A stretch of DNA of 64,000 nucleotides from Diospyros lotus (Eukaryota > Streptophyta > Magnoliopsida > Ericales > Ebenaceae). Position 1 is the first letter of the stretch. Each line of letters starts with the position of its first letter. The stretch covers positions 4,593,001-4,657,000 of the forward strand of contig NC_068350.1 in the NCBI RefSeq assembly GCF_014633365.1. The letters run 5' to 3'. This document shows positions 1 to 12,467 of the stretch, piece after piece. The position numbers and the translations under genes are program-made. Under the pieces are notes generated by a model that made no database searches, was not told the DNA's origin, and saw only the letters and a list, made by a program, of their open reading frames with translations.

Positions 1-126
1 CGGTGATGACATCGCACCTGAAAATACAGCCGACCAAAACCTCTGGAAATTCCCATAAAAATCCACCAATTCAATTATATCCACTCAACAACATTATCTT
101 CACTAGTTTCAACCAACCCAATAATC

Positions 127-131
127 CATCC

Positions 132-169
<38 letters not shown>

Positions 170-182
170 ATATATATATATA
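127..182. repeat. (ATCT)n-(TA)n microsatellite
   Basis: About ten ATCT units run directly into a TA tract. This is simple-sequence DNA; the open frames across it have no coding character. Confidence 0.95.
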
Positions 183-628
183 AATCTATAAGGATCCGCT
201 TTAAGTAATATGTCATAAGGGTCTCGCGTCAATGGCTAGAATGCCATAGGAAATGAGAGTCTGAGTGGTTTGTTTTTTCATTTACTGTAAAAAGATTTTC
301 CTCTCACGTTCTGATTAATGTTATCGCACCAGTTTCTGGGTAATATCAAATTAACATTATACCCTTTTGATTATAGATGTTGAGATTATTAGGGCAATTG
401 CATATGAAACAGAGGCTGAAACCCTAGGGTTAAACTCTTCTTGATGAGTCATATATATACATATATATAACCCATCTGGGTTTACTTTGAACTTTGGCAA
501 ATCAACCTAATATATATGAACGCTATCTTGATCTTGAAATGGTTCACTGTATCTATCAACTGCCACCAACTGACTTTTGCAACTGCCAACTACCATCTAT
601 CAATCACCAGCCGGAGATATCTGGAATT

Positions 629-629
<1 letters not shown>

Positions 630-702
<73 letters not shown>

Positions 703-769
703 GTATATGAGTATCATCAACAATATATATACGCACACGCACACACATGTATATGAACATCATCAACAA
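630..769. repeat. Compound (CT)n-(TA)n-(CA)n microsatellite with a short direct repeat
   Basis: A CT tract of about 18 units passes into about 13 TA units and a short CA tract. It is followed by two near-identical 20-mers (703-722 and 749-769, GTATATGA-R-CATCATCAACAA type) separated by a second TA/CA stretch, so the tail looks like a local tandem duplication. Confidence 0.9.
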
Positions 770-2705
770 TAAGTAGGAGGAAAATGAGAAGAGCATATAT
801 ACAAAGCCAGATGGCCAGTCTAGAATTCAGGGCTAAGTAGAGTAGCCTTGGATTGGAGGTCTCGAATCATCAAAAGGACAAGCAAGCAAAACATTCATGG
901 TTTGGTGAAGAAAAGCAAAGGCAAGTTGGGGAGTTTAGTCAAGCAGAATCATTGAAACGTTGATCCTAGGGTTTTGTCCACCCAACCATGTCATTTTTTA
1001 TTGTAGCTATAATTCTTTCCTCATTTAGATTCAGGCAATACTAAATGCAGAGTCAGGGGTCCCACCTGTCCCTCTGTTGACGTGTCATTCTCATTACACG
1101 TGGCGATCGGCAATTGGGAGAATACCAATGGAGCGTCATCACAAGATGGGACGCTTGACATCTCAACTGTCTTTCCCAAGTCATGCATCGTAGGTCTAGG
1201 GTTCGTATACAAGCTATAATTTTATGTCCACATCTTCTAAATACTCTCTGAATTCAATCCTAGTGCATAAGTTAATTCAATCGTTTCCTATCCAGTAGGG
1301 CCTGTGTTAAGCGCACTTTTGTGGGTTTTCCTTTTCAGTGTATGAACATTAATAATTCCAATATCTTGTATTAAAATTTATTTATAAAAGATTTTTTTTT
1401 GTTAGGTAAAGGGCTTTTATAAAAGATTATTTATTTGCATATTATTACACTTCATTAAGAAACATTTTAGTACATCTTCCAGAAACACAGGTGAAAAGTA
1501 AACTAAGATTACACACAGTTTAAAAGCATTAATTTCTTGCCCACAAATTAATAATTAGGATTCTTTTAAGTTCATGAGCCCATCTTGTTGTGATTAATCT
1601 TTTCTTGCTCAGAAAGGAAATGGGTTAGTTTCATTGGGAATGTTGATAAGTTAACTAATTAATTGTTTGGTGGCATGCTGCAATGGAACAGTTTTAGTTA
1701 AATATTAGTCCAGGAGAGGACTAATTCAGTATACTAACAGGGGGTAGGCAATGGGAAAAAGTCAAGCTTAATGACAATTAACAAGGCATCAAGCAGTTAT
1801 TTCAAGCACCCACAAACACTAATTTTTTTAATAGAGACAAAACCCCGAATTACGGCCATTGTTGATTGTGCTTCAACATCTTATGCTTCTCCTATTCAGG
1901 CCTACTGATGACATGAGTTCCCCTATCCTAGCTAACTAATTAGCAATCAGAAGAAGCCACATAGCTAGATACAACCATTTACAGAGGGACAGCGGATCAT
2001 CCGGCCGAGTTATTTTTTTTTTCCCTTTTTTCCCCCCTTAAACAACACTCCCGCGTAACCCTAATCAATCAATCAATCAATCAATTTCTTTACACCCTAT
2101 CCTTGTCCCCTTGCCATACAATCTCAAAAACTGGATTCTTTTTCTTCATAATCCAACTTTAAGCAGGCTTTTTTTTTAAATACCAGGGTTAACAGTCTTG
2201 GTAGAATGTTCTTGTTTTGATTCGGTCTCAGGCCTTTTAACAAGAAATAAAAAAATGCATGCTAGGATGGTTTTGTCGTTGCTTTTATATATGACTAAGT
2301 CTAGAACAAAGTAGATCATTGCCCCAATAAGAGGAAATCTTTCCTTTTTTTATAGCAAACCGGAACGGCTGGGATGGTGTATTTAACGCAAGGATAGTAA
2401 CAGCTTAAGAAAAATATTTGAAAACCTGTTAGCTGATCAATTATGTACTGTAACTCAGGAAAGGGCATTTCTACACAAATTAAAACAAACAATTCCTTTG
2501 AGACAAGCTTTCTAACAAGTTATTGATCAATGAATTTGATTGATTATATGACTACAAATATAGCATTTAAAATATCGGTTGGCATGGCCACAAACAGTTA
2601 ATGGGCCTCAAGGAATTAAGGCCAGCGGTTTGATCACTTGAAAGCTCTCTCAAAGGTTAAAGGTTGATTAGTTTTTTGGGTTGAGCATTTAATTGGTTAG
2701 TTGAA
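770..2705. other. Gene-free AT-rich stretch
   Basis: I see no supported gene on either strand. The only longer open frame (1021-1212, minus) has no recognisable motif. An (AATC)n microsatellite lies at about 2063-2085 and there are several poly-T runs. The part around 850-1250 is less AT-rich than its surroundings, but nothing in it can be named. Confidence 0.6.
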
Positions 2706-3525
2706 GAGGCTGTTTGGCTTACCCCTTTAATCAATAGCTTTTAAGTTATTAAACTTTTAAGTTAAAAGTTAAATAGTATTTAAGTTGATAATGTGTTTGT
2801 AAAAAACTAAAATAGACATGGTGTTAAATGATGTAAAATTTTAACATTCAATATTAACAAATTATACATAATTATTAAAAATATATTAATACAATATTAT
2901 TATATATATTATATATGTTATATATAACAATAATATATATTATTATGTATTATATATATAAATATAACTGTTGTTATATATATAATATATATACATACAC
3001 GCAGCGATTGACGCAGAGGAGATGATGGTGGCGACGGCGGCAAGTAGTTGCGATTGGGGTGACGAAGATGGGGGCAACAGCGATCCAGGCGATGGTAGCT
3101 TGCGGCGGCAGATCTGTTGCAGAAGCGGTGATGGCGCGACCCACCATAAAGAGGCGGCTTGTGACTGCCCAGATGGGCGACGGCGACAGACGAGGGACGA
3201 CAGCAGTGCTGGATGAGGGGCGACGATGCTGGGCGAAGAAGATAAAAATGGCAGAAGAGAGAAGGGAGGAGAAGATGCAAGGGACAAGTATGTAAATATG
3301 TAAAATATTCGAAGGCAAATTGGTACTTTAATCGATCAACTTAGTAGCGTTTTTTGTAAAAACTAGGGGATACCAACTTTTGCAAAACGCTATTATAACC
3401 GCTTTTAAGTTGGGTAGCTTTTACGCTACATGTGGTTGCCAAACACTTAAACATAAAACACTATCTAGCTTATACGCTGCTTATGCAGCTTATAAGCGGT
3501 CAAACCACTAAGCCAAACAGCCTCT
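2706..3525. mobile_element. TIR element (MITE-like) carrying a GC-rich internal segment
   Basis: The ends are inverted repeats: AGAGGCTGTTTGGCTTA at 2706-2722 and its reverse complement at 3510-3525. The flanks are AT-rich, while about 3000-3290 is GC-rich with many GAC/GGC/GAT codon-like triplets, unlike the rest of the element. No transposase frame is present, so it is non-autonomous. A clean target-site duplication is not visible; TAA on the right against GAA on the left is the best candidate, so the superfamily (hAT or PIF/Harbinger) is open. Confidence 0.65.
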
Positions 3526-5735
3526 AAATAACTTAAATATTACGTACCTTAATTAAGTGCCATCTCATTGACGTTTTTGAAAAGTTACAAGAGTTAACTT
3601 TTTCTTTTACAACGTTTTACTTCAAAAACATTGGAGTTATCTGATAATAGGACCAGTGTGCCCTCAACAAAAAATTAAAGTTACATCCAACTCCCTAGCT
3701 TAGGCCTGATCACAGTTTCAAAGCAGTTCCAATTCCGATTCCAATTCCTTGACAGTTCGGTTCTGATTTCGATTTGAACCAATTTAATAAAAAAAATGCT
3801 TAGACTTAATTTATATAAATCAAGTTGTCTACTTATTTTTTTGAGGTTTAAAAGAATCAAATCCCACTTAGTTTACTTACCATTTGAATTTGTAACCCCT
3901 TTATCTTAATCGGAATTATTTTCAAAAGTACCGATTTTATCTTAATCAAATCCCACTTAGTTTTCAAAAGTGGACTCATGGCACAAGAGAGGTGAGGAGA
4001 CCCCAAGCGAAGAGAAACAACATAGTACAAATATAGATACCCAAATTAGTAATACAAACAATGAATGAGTTAAATAATAAAATCTTAAATGTTGTTCCTC
4101 ATCCACATACATCAAGAATAATTAAATCATTTGATCCCAATAAAAAAAGATAAGGACCCGTCAATAGATAGGCGTCCAAGGCTAAAACTTAGCCTTATGT
4201 GTGCCAATGTGCATGAGATTCACATGGAAAACATGTTATATTTGTTTAAGTGGAAACTCATGGCACAAGAGAGGTGAGGAGTTCTATGGTTTAAACCTCA
4301 CTCTCAAAAATATGATTGAAAGCCAATGGGATAAGTGGAAATAGGAGAGGTTTGGTTTTTTGGGTGATCACCTTATTCCTAAATTCTAAAATTATTATGG
4401 CTTGAAATCTAAGTTTGTCAAATGGCTTAAAATATGAAAAATCATCCTATGGTATATAAAAGGATTGGATTTAATAAAAAATTTCATGCTTATGTCTAGA
4501 TTTTATTCCATGATGTTTAAATATTTGAAATTCTTTGAGATTTTGTTTGAAAACCCTTATTTCCATAATGTTGATCCAACTTGCATGATCTATTGTGATA
4601 GATATATTTTTAGAGTCATTTAATGCAAGCAAATTTGGTTCGTTTGGAAGAAAAATGAGGTTTTGGATAATTTAGTCCCTATTTTCTAGAAGAATTTTTT
4701 TTTATTTTGAAAAGGTCTAAATATGTTGTATGCTTAAATATTTCATTTATAAATGTATTAGGACTTGTAGTATATATATATATATATATATGTGTGTAAG
4801 TTACGTCATGTGTTACATAAATGTAAATAAATAAACAATTTACATATTTAAAAGCTTTAATAAAGAATATTTATTTAATTAATTATTATGCAAAGTGTAT
4901 TTGCAAGAAATATGTTGTGTGCTTAACACAAATGCTATACCCTTTAACAACTAAAAAAAAAAATCTAGTCAAACCTTCATCTCTGATCTCTCTCTCTCTT
5001 TCTCGTCAACCTTTCATCTATGTTCTCTTTATTTGACTCTCTCTCGAAACCCATCGTCATTCTCTCTTGTTGCCCGCGTCTTTCTCCATCATCCTTCTCT
5101 CTCTTGTTGCCCTCATCCTTCTCTCTATCTCTCGCTCTCTCTCTTGTCGCTCGTGTCCTTCTCCATCATCCCCTCGTTCGTCGTTGTCTTCGTCGTCCTC
5201 TCGTTCATCGTTGTCTCGCCGTCGTTATGGCCTCTAAACCGACCACCTCTATTGTAGCCGCCTAGATCTGTGGTCGCCTCCGCTACTCAATCCGCCAAGC
5301 TTCAATAAGTCTCACTCTAGATCTGCGACTGCCACCTGTTGTTGCCGCCCAAATCCACGCCGGCCGCAGCTGTTGTCGTCTCCCTCATTCGCCGACAACC
5401 ACACAGGTCTACGTTTGTCGTTGCCTCTCCGCCTCTGGTATTAATCGATCGAATTCACAGTGATCTCCTTTTCATTTATTTTTTTTTTATTTTTTTTATC
5501 TTTGTGATTGTTCTTGTTACATAGTTATTTGTTGTTCCAGCCAGATCTGTCTAGTTCTGGCCTCTAAGTTTGTCCATCTATCTGTTTGTCCAACCCGATC
5601 TATCCAGATCCAGCTAAATCTATCAATATCTATCTAGTCCCAAAATCCAGCCAGATCTATCCAAATCTACTTAGTACCCAAATCTGGCTAGATCTACCCA
5701 GTCTTAAAAAAAAAAAAAAAAAAACTAAAAGATCA
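3526..5735. other. Gene-free stretch with CT-rich and degenerate repeat tracts
   Basis: There is no supported gene. A 27-bp string (CTCATGGCACAAGAGAGGTG and following bases) occurs twice, at about 3974 and 4257. A pyrimidine-rich tract rich in CTCTCT and CGTCGTC triplets fills about 4985-5430. Degenerate repeats of CCAGATCTATC type fill about 5577-5704, ending in a poly-A run. Open frames in the CT-rich part are Ser/Leu/Pro-rich low-complexity translations and are not called as genes. Confidence 0.6.
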
Positions 5736-8700
5736 TATCAGGACCCGGTTCTCCGTGTGGTGCCAGTAAAGTATTAAGAAGAAAATGTACTCAATCATAC
5801 GTCTTTTCCCCTTACTTCTACCATGAAGAATGAGCTATTGATTTTGTAGCTGTCCATAAGGTTTTTAGAGCCAGTAATACCTCAAAGCTACTGGACCAGC
5901 TTCCGTTTAGTGACCGTTATGGAGCTATCGCTATTGTAACGCCCCGTTTTCCCAGAACGCGCATTACCTTGAGATTTCGGGAATATATTTTTTTTTTTCA
6001 ACATCATACACACAACATAAGGCTCTCAATATACATACATTCATCGTAATCATTTCCCGACAATCCCACTTATACCTTCTCAGCATATCAAAATTTAAAA
6101 ATTAATAGACTAAAACACGTATTATCAATCACATCAGCAGAAGCAAAATCGAAACCTCAATGATATATAACCGACAAATTTCATTTATAGTTAAATAACC
6201 AAATTGATATTTCACATGAAAATATCAAAATATTACATAACCTTTGAACATCGTAATCATAAACAAAGACCTTTGAAAACTAAACATAACGGCTACATCT
6301 CAACGACATCCTTTCCTTTGGCGCCATTACTTTCACCTGGAACATTTGAATATTCCAGGGACATAGTCCAAATTAGATGCTGAATCATCTAAGTGAGAGT
6401 TCGAAAATATTTTCATGAAGATATGCAAAATCATATATAAAACCAACAAATCTTGGCATGCCCCAGCCTAAAAAAATCTCACATAGCACTTAGCCATAAC
6501 CGGGGAAAATGCAATCTCTCTAAAGGCGACGCGACCACATCGACCCATTGGCAAACACAATCTTGCTTAAGAAGGACAACCTCGACATATGAACCCGGGA
6601 AACACCCCATTATCATTGTTAGGCATTACTCTCATACTCAAAAGCATTCCAAAACCCAACGCACCCTAGTCCTAAGAGTATCACATCAGCACTATCTCCA
6701 AAATCAACGACACCTCAGTATTAATGCTATTACTCAAAGGAACCTGGGGTGGTATCCACTCTCAGCCCCGCCACTTGAGCCAACAACCGGGGTGGTGTCC
6801 ACTCTCAGCCCCACCACTTGAGTACCGTAGGGTGAAGTTCATCTCAGCCCCATCCCAAGTGGGTCACATAGCATTAATCCTTGGTACGCATCCCGAGTGC
6901 TGTCACTCAAGGGCCACGTCATAAGTTAACAACCCACGTCCCACATGGGCAACACATAACATGCCAACGCTGAAAATCATAACACACATAACATAAAAAT
7001 CAACATTTCAATGTATGCAATTTATCGTACGAAATTTAATGTATATGTAAATAATCGTTTGAATGAACCATCGCACGAAACCAACCGCTCACGATAAATC
7101 AAAAGTGATCAAAGTAATAAGAATATGCACAAGAATTGGATTGAACAACTCACAGTAGACCATTCACATGCCACAAACAAGCTTTTTCGGTAGAACCACT
7201 CACCTTGGGCTAAAGTCAAGATTCCTCGAAATGCGTGCCCAACCTCGATTCTCGTGCCAGGCTCTATATATTTCAACCTTGAGCTTCAACGATACCCTAG
7301 ACATCAAGTGCATTCAAAGGAAAATAAATATCTATTTTCCCAATTTTCTCATAATTTTTCTCTAATTTCATCCTATTTTTCTCTCGATAATTCCAAATAA
7401 ATACCTCTTCAAGCATTTTTCCAAATTTTTCTCCACAAGAATTAATAAAACAATATTTATAAGCCTCTGGAATTTTCTGGAAAATTTCCAGATTTTCTCC
7501 TATTTTCTCAAATTTTCATAATTACTTTTCCTTGAGAAAATTTATTTCTCCTTTATTTCCTTCGAATATCCTCCATGAAAAATCACCAAAACTCATAAAA
7601 TAAATTCCTTATCCTTCTGTAATTTTCTCCTAATTTTATAAAAATCTCTCATATTTATTTTTCATTTACCTTTCCTTTCAAAAATCAAAAATAACTATCT
7701 CCTCAATAAATTTTCAAAATAAAAATTCATAAAAATAAACTATTCATTTTTATTGAATTTATGGATATTTTTTCAGAATTTTATTTCCTTTAATTCTATT
7801 TTTCCTCAAATTTCTTATATTTTCAGCATTTAAAAAATACATAAATTATCTCCGGTCATCTTCTCTGGCAACGGCACACCGGAAAATCGAAACGATGATA
7901 TCAGGCTACTCCTCTCCCTTAGTCGATCCCAATGGTACACCTCTTGGTCGAAAAAAACCATTGGAAGCCTTTCGATTTGGCCGAAAACAGCCCGCCCAAA
8001 CCACCCGCCACCGAATTCCGGCGAACCAAATTGACCTCCGATTTGAACTCTAATTGACACGAAACTTTCCAGATTAGTTGCCCATAGTCTCGCGACTAAA
8101 AACCCCTTATTAGATCCTTCGATTATTCACTCTACAAGCCGATTTCAACCTTTACTCAATATGTATATATGTATATGCAGCCGAACACGAAAACACCCCT
8201 TATACCACTCCAAAAACTCTTAAAATCTCCAGAATTGCTTCTCACAACCTAGGGAACAAAAGCCCTTTATCCCCAGTCTCTGATTTGCTCCCAAATGTGA
8301 GAAATCCGAAGTAAAATCTTTGATGCAAACCCTCGACCAAAACTCGACTATTTATAGCCAAATTCATGCATTTTTCGACCAATCAAAGGTCGTTGCTTCG
8401 CCCTTACGCGACCTTGGCCCATGCTTGGCCATGCCCTGTCGAAGAACAGCTGTCCCATGGCTGAATTTGCCTTCCACGATTTGTGGCATGCGACCATGCC
8501 TCACGCTACAAATTTGATTTTTTTTTTTTTTTAACATGATAAACTATAATATCTTTTATTAAAAAAATAACTATAATCTAATATATCATTTCTTTTAAAT
8601 ATCTAAATTCTGAGGTGCTCCCTACCAACAATTCAATTTTCGACTCAAACTGAAGCTGTATCGAAAATTAACTCCGATCCGATTTCTTTTTATACTAAAA

Positions 8701-9280
8701 ATCCTATCTCATGAGGCTTAGCAACGAAATATTATTTTCCTTTCAAATCTTATCCTCGGAACATTCCCTGTAGCTAATTCGACGATTTATTTTATTATCA
8801 AACCCACTTTTCGATATTTTAAACTCATCCAAATTACATGACGACCTCACACAGATATGAGGTATTACAGTTACACTCTTGTATGAAGCTCAAGCTAGAC
8901 TTCAAGATCCTATTTATGGCTATGTATCTCACATTTTTGCCCTCCAACAACAAGTCTTCGATCTTCAATTTCATCTAGTTTTATTGGAGCAATTACTATT
9001 TACAAATTCTTATGCAAACCCTCTCAATGTTCAAAATTGGTTTCACCCAAAAACCAATTCAAACCCATATTATGACAATAGAACTTTCCTCGTGGATGAT
9101 CCAAACCCTATTTGGAATTTTAAAAACCCAATCATCTAAGACTAAAATGTGTCGTTTCCTTATTTCCAAGAGGGTAGCTTACAACCTTACTCAGTCGAAA
9201 CTAGCAACAGCCAATGGCCATTCCCAGGTCATATAGATGAACTTGGATCCGTCGTATTCGGCAACCATCATCAGCATTGA
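5736..9280 (+). pseudogene. LOB-domain (LBD) transcription factor pseudogene, split by a solo LTR
   Basis: LBD proteins are plant-specific nuclear transcription factors with a zinc-binding C block, a GAS block and a leucine-zipper-like coiled coil. Translation from about 5752 gives the end of the C block (CGASKVLRRKC), then VFSPYF, an in-frame TGA, and the GAS block (AVHKVFRASNTSKLL). After 5934 a 2.9-kb LTR intervenes. The frame resumes with [20 protein letters not shown] and LQQQV, the coiled coil diagnostic of class I LBDs and closest by eye to LBD18/LBD30. The C-terminal tail continues after a frame change near 9139 to a stop at 9278-9280. The second and fourth cysteines of the CX2CX6CX3C motif are Ser and Tyr, so zinc binding would be lost. 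C block, GAS block and coiled coil read without an intron, which could mean a processed copy. No start codon or upstream exon was found. The family call is secure; the subgroup is an inference. Confidence 0.88.
5935..8869 (-). mobile_element. Solo LTR (2.9 kb, TGTAACGCCCC...TATTACA) inside the LBD pseudogene
   Basis: The element starts TG and ends CA. Flanking 5-mers are GCTAT (5930-5934) and GTTAC (8870-8874), which differ by two transitions. Removing the element plus one of these restores a continuous LBD reading frame, which supports reading them as an aged target-site duplication. A TATA box readable only on the minus strand (CTATAAATAG, about 8347-8357) suggests the LTR is oriented minus. 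A GC-rich short tandem repeat (GGGGTGGTRTCCACTCTCAG type) lies at about 6745-6850. No internal domain or second LTR is present. It is probably a Ty3/Gypsy-type LTR, but lineage cannot be proven without coding sequence. Confidence 0.82.
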
Positions 9281-9954
9281 GCATTGACGAAATCCAAAGC
9301 TATCAACGTGGGTGCCTTAGATTACTGCTTTGTAAATTTTGTAATGCTACTATATCCCTTGACTATACTATGATTATTTTCTTTGATATTGTGTAATCTT
9401 GAATTATACTCGATATTGTGGATTATGCTCGATATATTTCTCTCATGAGCTATATTGTTTATATATCTTTATTTTCTTTGTTAACAATATCTTTTTGATT
9501 ATGACAAAAAGAGGGAGAAGAATAAGATATTATGAGATGAGAGATTGTATGTGTTAGAGTGTGAATTGTATATTATTTTTTATGGAAAAAGAAAAATATG
9601 GGGGGGGGGAATATATTATGATATTTTTTCGTGTATGTGAGAAAATAGTATATCTGAGAGATAGGACATTAAGCAGGTGCAATCAAGATAATCAGATTTG
9701 GTCTTTAAAACTCGTAAAAATTATTTTATCTATTAAGGTATATTCAAAATATTTGTATGCTATTAATATTTTTGAAAGAGGGAGCTTATAGTATAAAATT
9801 AAGGGGGAGTTCAAAAATATTTTAACATATTAATCACCTCATAAATCATTTTTTTGTCATCATAAAAAATGGGGAGAATATTGAGCCAACTTGCTCATAT
9901 TAATTAAATTTTGATGATTAACAAAAACATTTTTATGATATAAATGTATTTCTT

Positions 9955-10410
9955 TCTCATATAAAAAAATAAATTTATTTTAAATTAAAAGTGGGTACAA
10001 AGAGTAAATTTATTTTCAATTAAAAATGAATTATCTTTAAACATGTTTCTTTCTTTTGATCATTTATGTCTCAAAAGTTTATGTTTGAATTTTCATTTAT
10101 TGATAAATGATTTTATTACTCATGCAAAAAGTATATTTATTTTGTATTAAAGGATAATTATTTTTAGACATATTTTCTCTTTCTCATACAAAAAGTAAAT
10201 TTATTTTGAATTAAAGAAAATTGATTTTAGACATATTTTCTCTTACTCTTGCAAAAAGTAAATTTATTTTGAATTAAAGGAGATTGTTTTTAAACATGTT
10301 TTTTTGTTTTAATCATTTATGTCTCAAAAGTTTATATTTGAATTTTCAAATCTTGATTTCTCATGCAAAAAGTAAATTTATTTTGAATTAAAGGTGAGAC
10401 ATGTTTTCTT
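9955..10410. repeat. Tandem repeat of about 64 bp inside the Copia LTR
   Basis: Four to five imperfect copies of a unit starting GCAAAAAGTAAATTTATTTT followed by a TTTTAGACATATTTTCTC segment occur, with clear unit starts near 10124, 10187, 10252 and 10367. An earlier degenerate copy lies near 9963. Confidence 0.8.
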
Positions 10411-10411
10411 A

Positions 10412-11348
10412 TGGGGTGTTTGTTAATCAAGATAAGAGAGAGAAAATGTCAGATATGGGAAACATTTCGGATGTTTGATCTTTTCAACGTGTTTGTTAAG
10501 CTTATCTGACCATTTCCGAAAAAGATCTCACATGACCTCTTATCTCTCATTTTTAAGATAAATTTATTCGGCCTCCCCTCCTCGAATAAATTTATCTGGC
10601 TTTTTCAAGATAAGACTCAATTACTTATATGCCCCTTGTAAGATAGTTAATGTCATTTAATGTATTTTAAATATTTAAATTTATTAAAAAACTTATTTAT
10701 TTAACTCTTAGAATTAATATTATTTAATATATTTTTAAATTATTATATGTTTTGACAATTTTTAAAATTTAAATGACATTATTCATTTCATTAATTTTTA
10801 AAATTTAAGTTTCTCTCTCTATATATATTTTTTATTAACTAGTATAATTCCTTTCATCCATTTTTAAATTATTTTATTTAATTTTATATTTTATTATCTA
10901 TTATGAAAATATATTTTGGCCTTTTTTAATTATGTAGGTGGAATTATTGTAATTCTAACAATTATTATTTATACTTCTCAACTCCTTTTAAATTTATTTT
11001 TGAATATGAATTTAGAAAATAAAATATTATTTTTAATTTTAATTTTAATTTTTTTGACAAATCATATTAGTCATAAAATACTGTTTTAATCATAAATTTG
11101 GTAATAGGCATATTTTGATAAAAAAAAAAAAAAAAAAACCCTTATCTTGGTGCTTATCATATGTATTAACAAACACATGGAAAGAAAATATACAGTTACC
11201 AATGGATTCTAAAAAGTTTAACAAACAGTCTGATAAAAATTTTGGAATGCTTCATAGCCTTATCTTGACCATTCCATATCTTGGTCCGGAAAGCATTCTA
11301 ATCTTATCTTGATACCATCTTATCTTGCTCATTTTAACAAACGTCTTC
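10412..11348. mobile_element. PIF/Harbinger-like (Tourist-type) MITE, 937 bp, TSD TTA
   Basis: The terminal inverted repeats are GGGGTGTTTGTTAA on the left and TTAACAAACGTCTTC on the right. They are flanked by TTA at 10409-10411 and 11349-11351. The sub-terminal AAGATAAG/CTTATCTT motifs recur in three other copies in this window (31106-31434, 45108-45464, 49335-49705). It is the longest of the four, because of AT-rich internal sequence, and has no transposase frame. It sits inside the Copia LTR, so it is younger than that LTR. Confidence 0.8.
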
Positions 11349-12160
11349 TTATTGTTTGAGAAAACCTAAACATTTTTTGAATTTCAAACTTCATATTAAT
11401 CATTTCTTTAGTGGCTAAAATGCTTTATAAATACCCTCAAACTCATTTTTTGAGTATCCAAATACTTTCATTACATATGCAAAGCACCCGAAAGCTCTCA
11501 AACACTCTCGAGCAAAACATCCAAACAATCTGAGGCTCTCGAAGCATTATTGCACATCCATTGAAGAGCCACAAAGTAAGAGGAGAAAAGTTCTTCAAGT
11601 CTTCTATGACAAATCCAAACTTTTTCATTTAAGATTACAAATTTATTTATTTATTTAAATATTACTATCTTGTATAATTTGTTCTTAATTATTTATTTGT
11701 ATCCAAGTGTGAACAAATTATTTGTAATATTTAAATTATTATTGAGTATTGTATAGATTTCCTAGATCCGTTAAAATTTAAGTGAATCTAGTTTCCAATG
11801 TGAATTAGGAAGAAAATATTGATGTAGTAGTTGCCTAGAACCCATTGTAATCTAGGTGTGTATTTAGTTTTCAATGTGAGCTAGTGTGAAAACTTTGGTG
11901 ATTTTGATTTAATGGAACCCCGAGAATGGTTAAATCTTGGGAGAGTGGACTAGGTGTGTGTGAAGATATCGAACCACTATAAATTGTGTTGTGTCTCATT
12001 GTATTTATTTTTGTTATATCTTGCAGTTTACATTTATTATTAATCTCAAATATATTTTTCAATAAAATCATTAATCAAGAATATTCACTAAAATTGAAAA
12101 CAAAAAATTAATCACTCAATTCATCCTTCCTCTTGAGTGGCCATACCCTAAAGGACCAAC

Positions 12161-12467
12161 GTAATTAGAGATTGTTTTAGTTGAAAACAATCAAAACAAC
12201 ATTTTTGTTGTTTTGAATTTTCTTTACAAAATTTTTTCTTGTTTTCAAAAATACATTTTTGAAAATGACAAAGTGAACGTATTTTTATTGTTTTAAAAAA
12301 CTAAAAGCTAAAAATGATTTGAAAACAACAAAGAGAATGCAATCTAAGTCTTTGATTCAAGGTTTCGGTTATCCAAAATCGAAAAGACAATTTCAGTTTG
12401 ATTTTTAGAAGAACGGTTCCGGTTTGGTTCATGATTCGAACCGAACCATGGTTAGACCTACCTTAAC
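12161..12467. other. Gene-free spacer
   Basis: This is AT-rich, with repeated GTTTTGAAAACAA-type strings and a GGTTCGGTT/GAACCGAACC patch near 12410-12447. No gene was seen. Confidence 0.5.

Larger units (their letters stand above)
9300..12160 (+). mobile_element. 3' end and LTR of a SIRE/Maximus-like Copia retrotransposon
   Basis: The left part (9300-9880) is non-coding internal sequence with the purine runs typical of the 3' end of SIRE-type elements (GACAAAAAGAGGGAGAAG at about 9502, AAGGGGGAG near 9801). A polypurine-like AAATGGGGAGA (9868-9878) directly precedes TTGAGCCAAC at about 9881, where the LTR begins. The LTR carries a TATA box (CTTTATAAATA, about 11423-11433), then an ordinary-composition R/U5 part, and ends near CAAC at 12160 after a CCTCTTGAGTGGCC stretch, the usual SIRE LTR end. 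A 937-bp MITE is nested within it. The 5' LTR, gag and pol are absent, so this is a truncated remnant. Confidence 0.62.

Noticed and set aside
630..702. CT/TA/CA tract as a promoter element
   Set aside because: No gene follows on either strand within a plausible distance; it is a plain microsatellite.
2918..3318. Overlapping frames of 110-120 codons inside the TIR element
   Set aside because: Open on both strands because of GC-rich triplet-like sequence; treated as a possible captured fragment and not as a gene.
5020..5530. Ser/Leu/Pro-rich open frames in CT-rich DNA
   Set aside because: Low-complexity pyrimidine tract; frames on several phases are equally open, with no family similarity.
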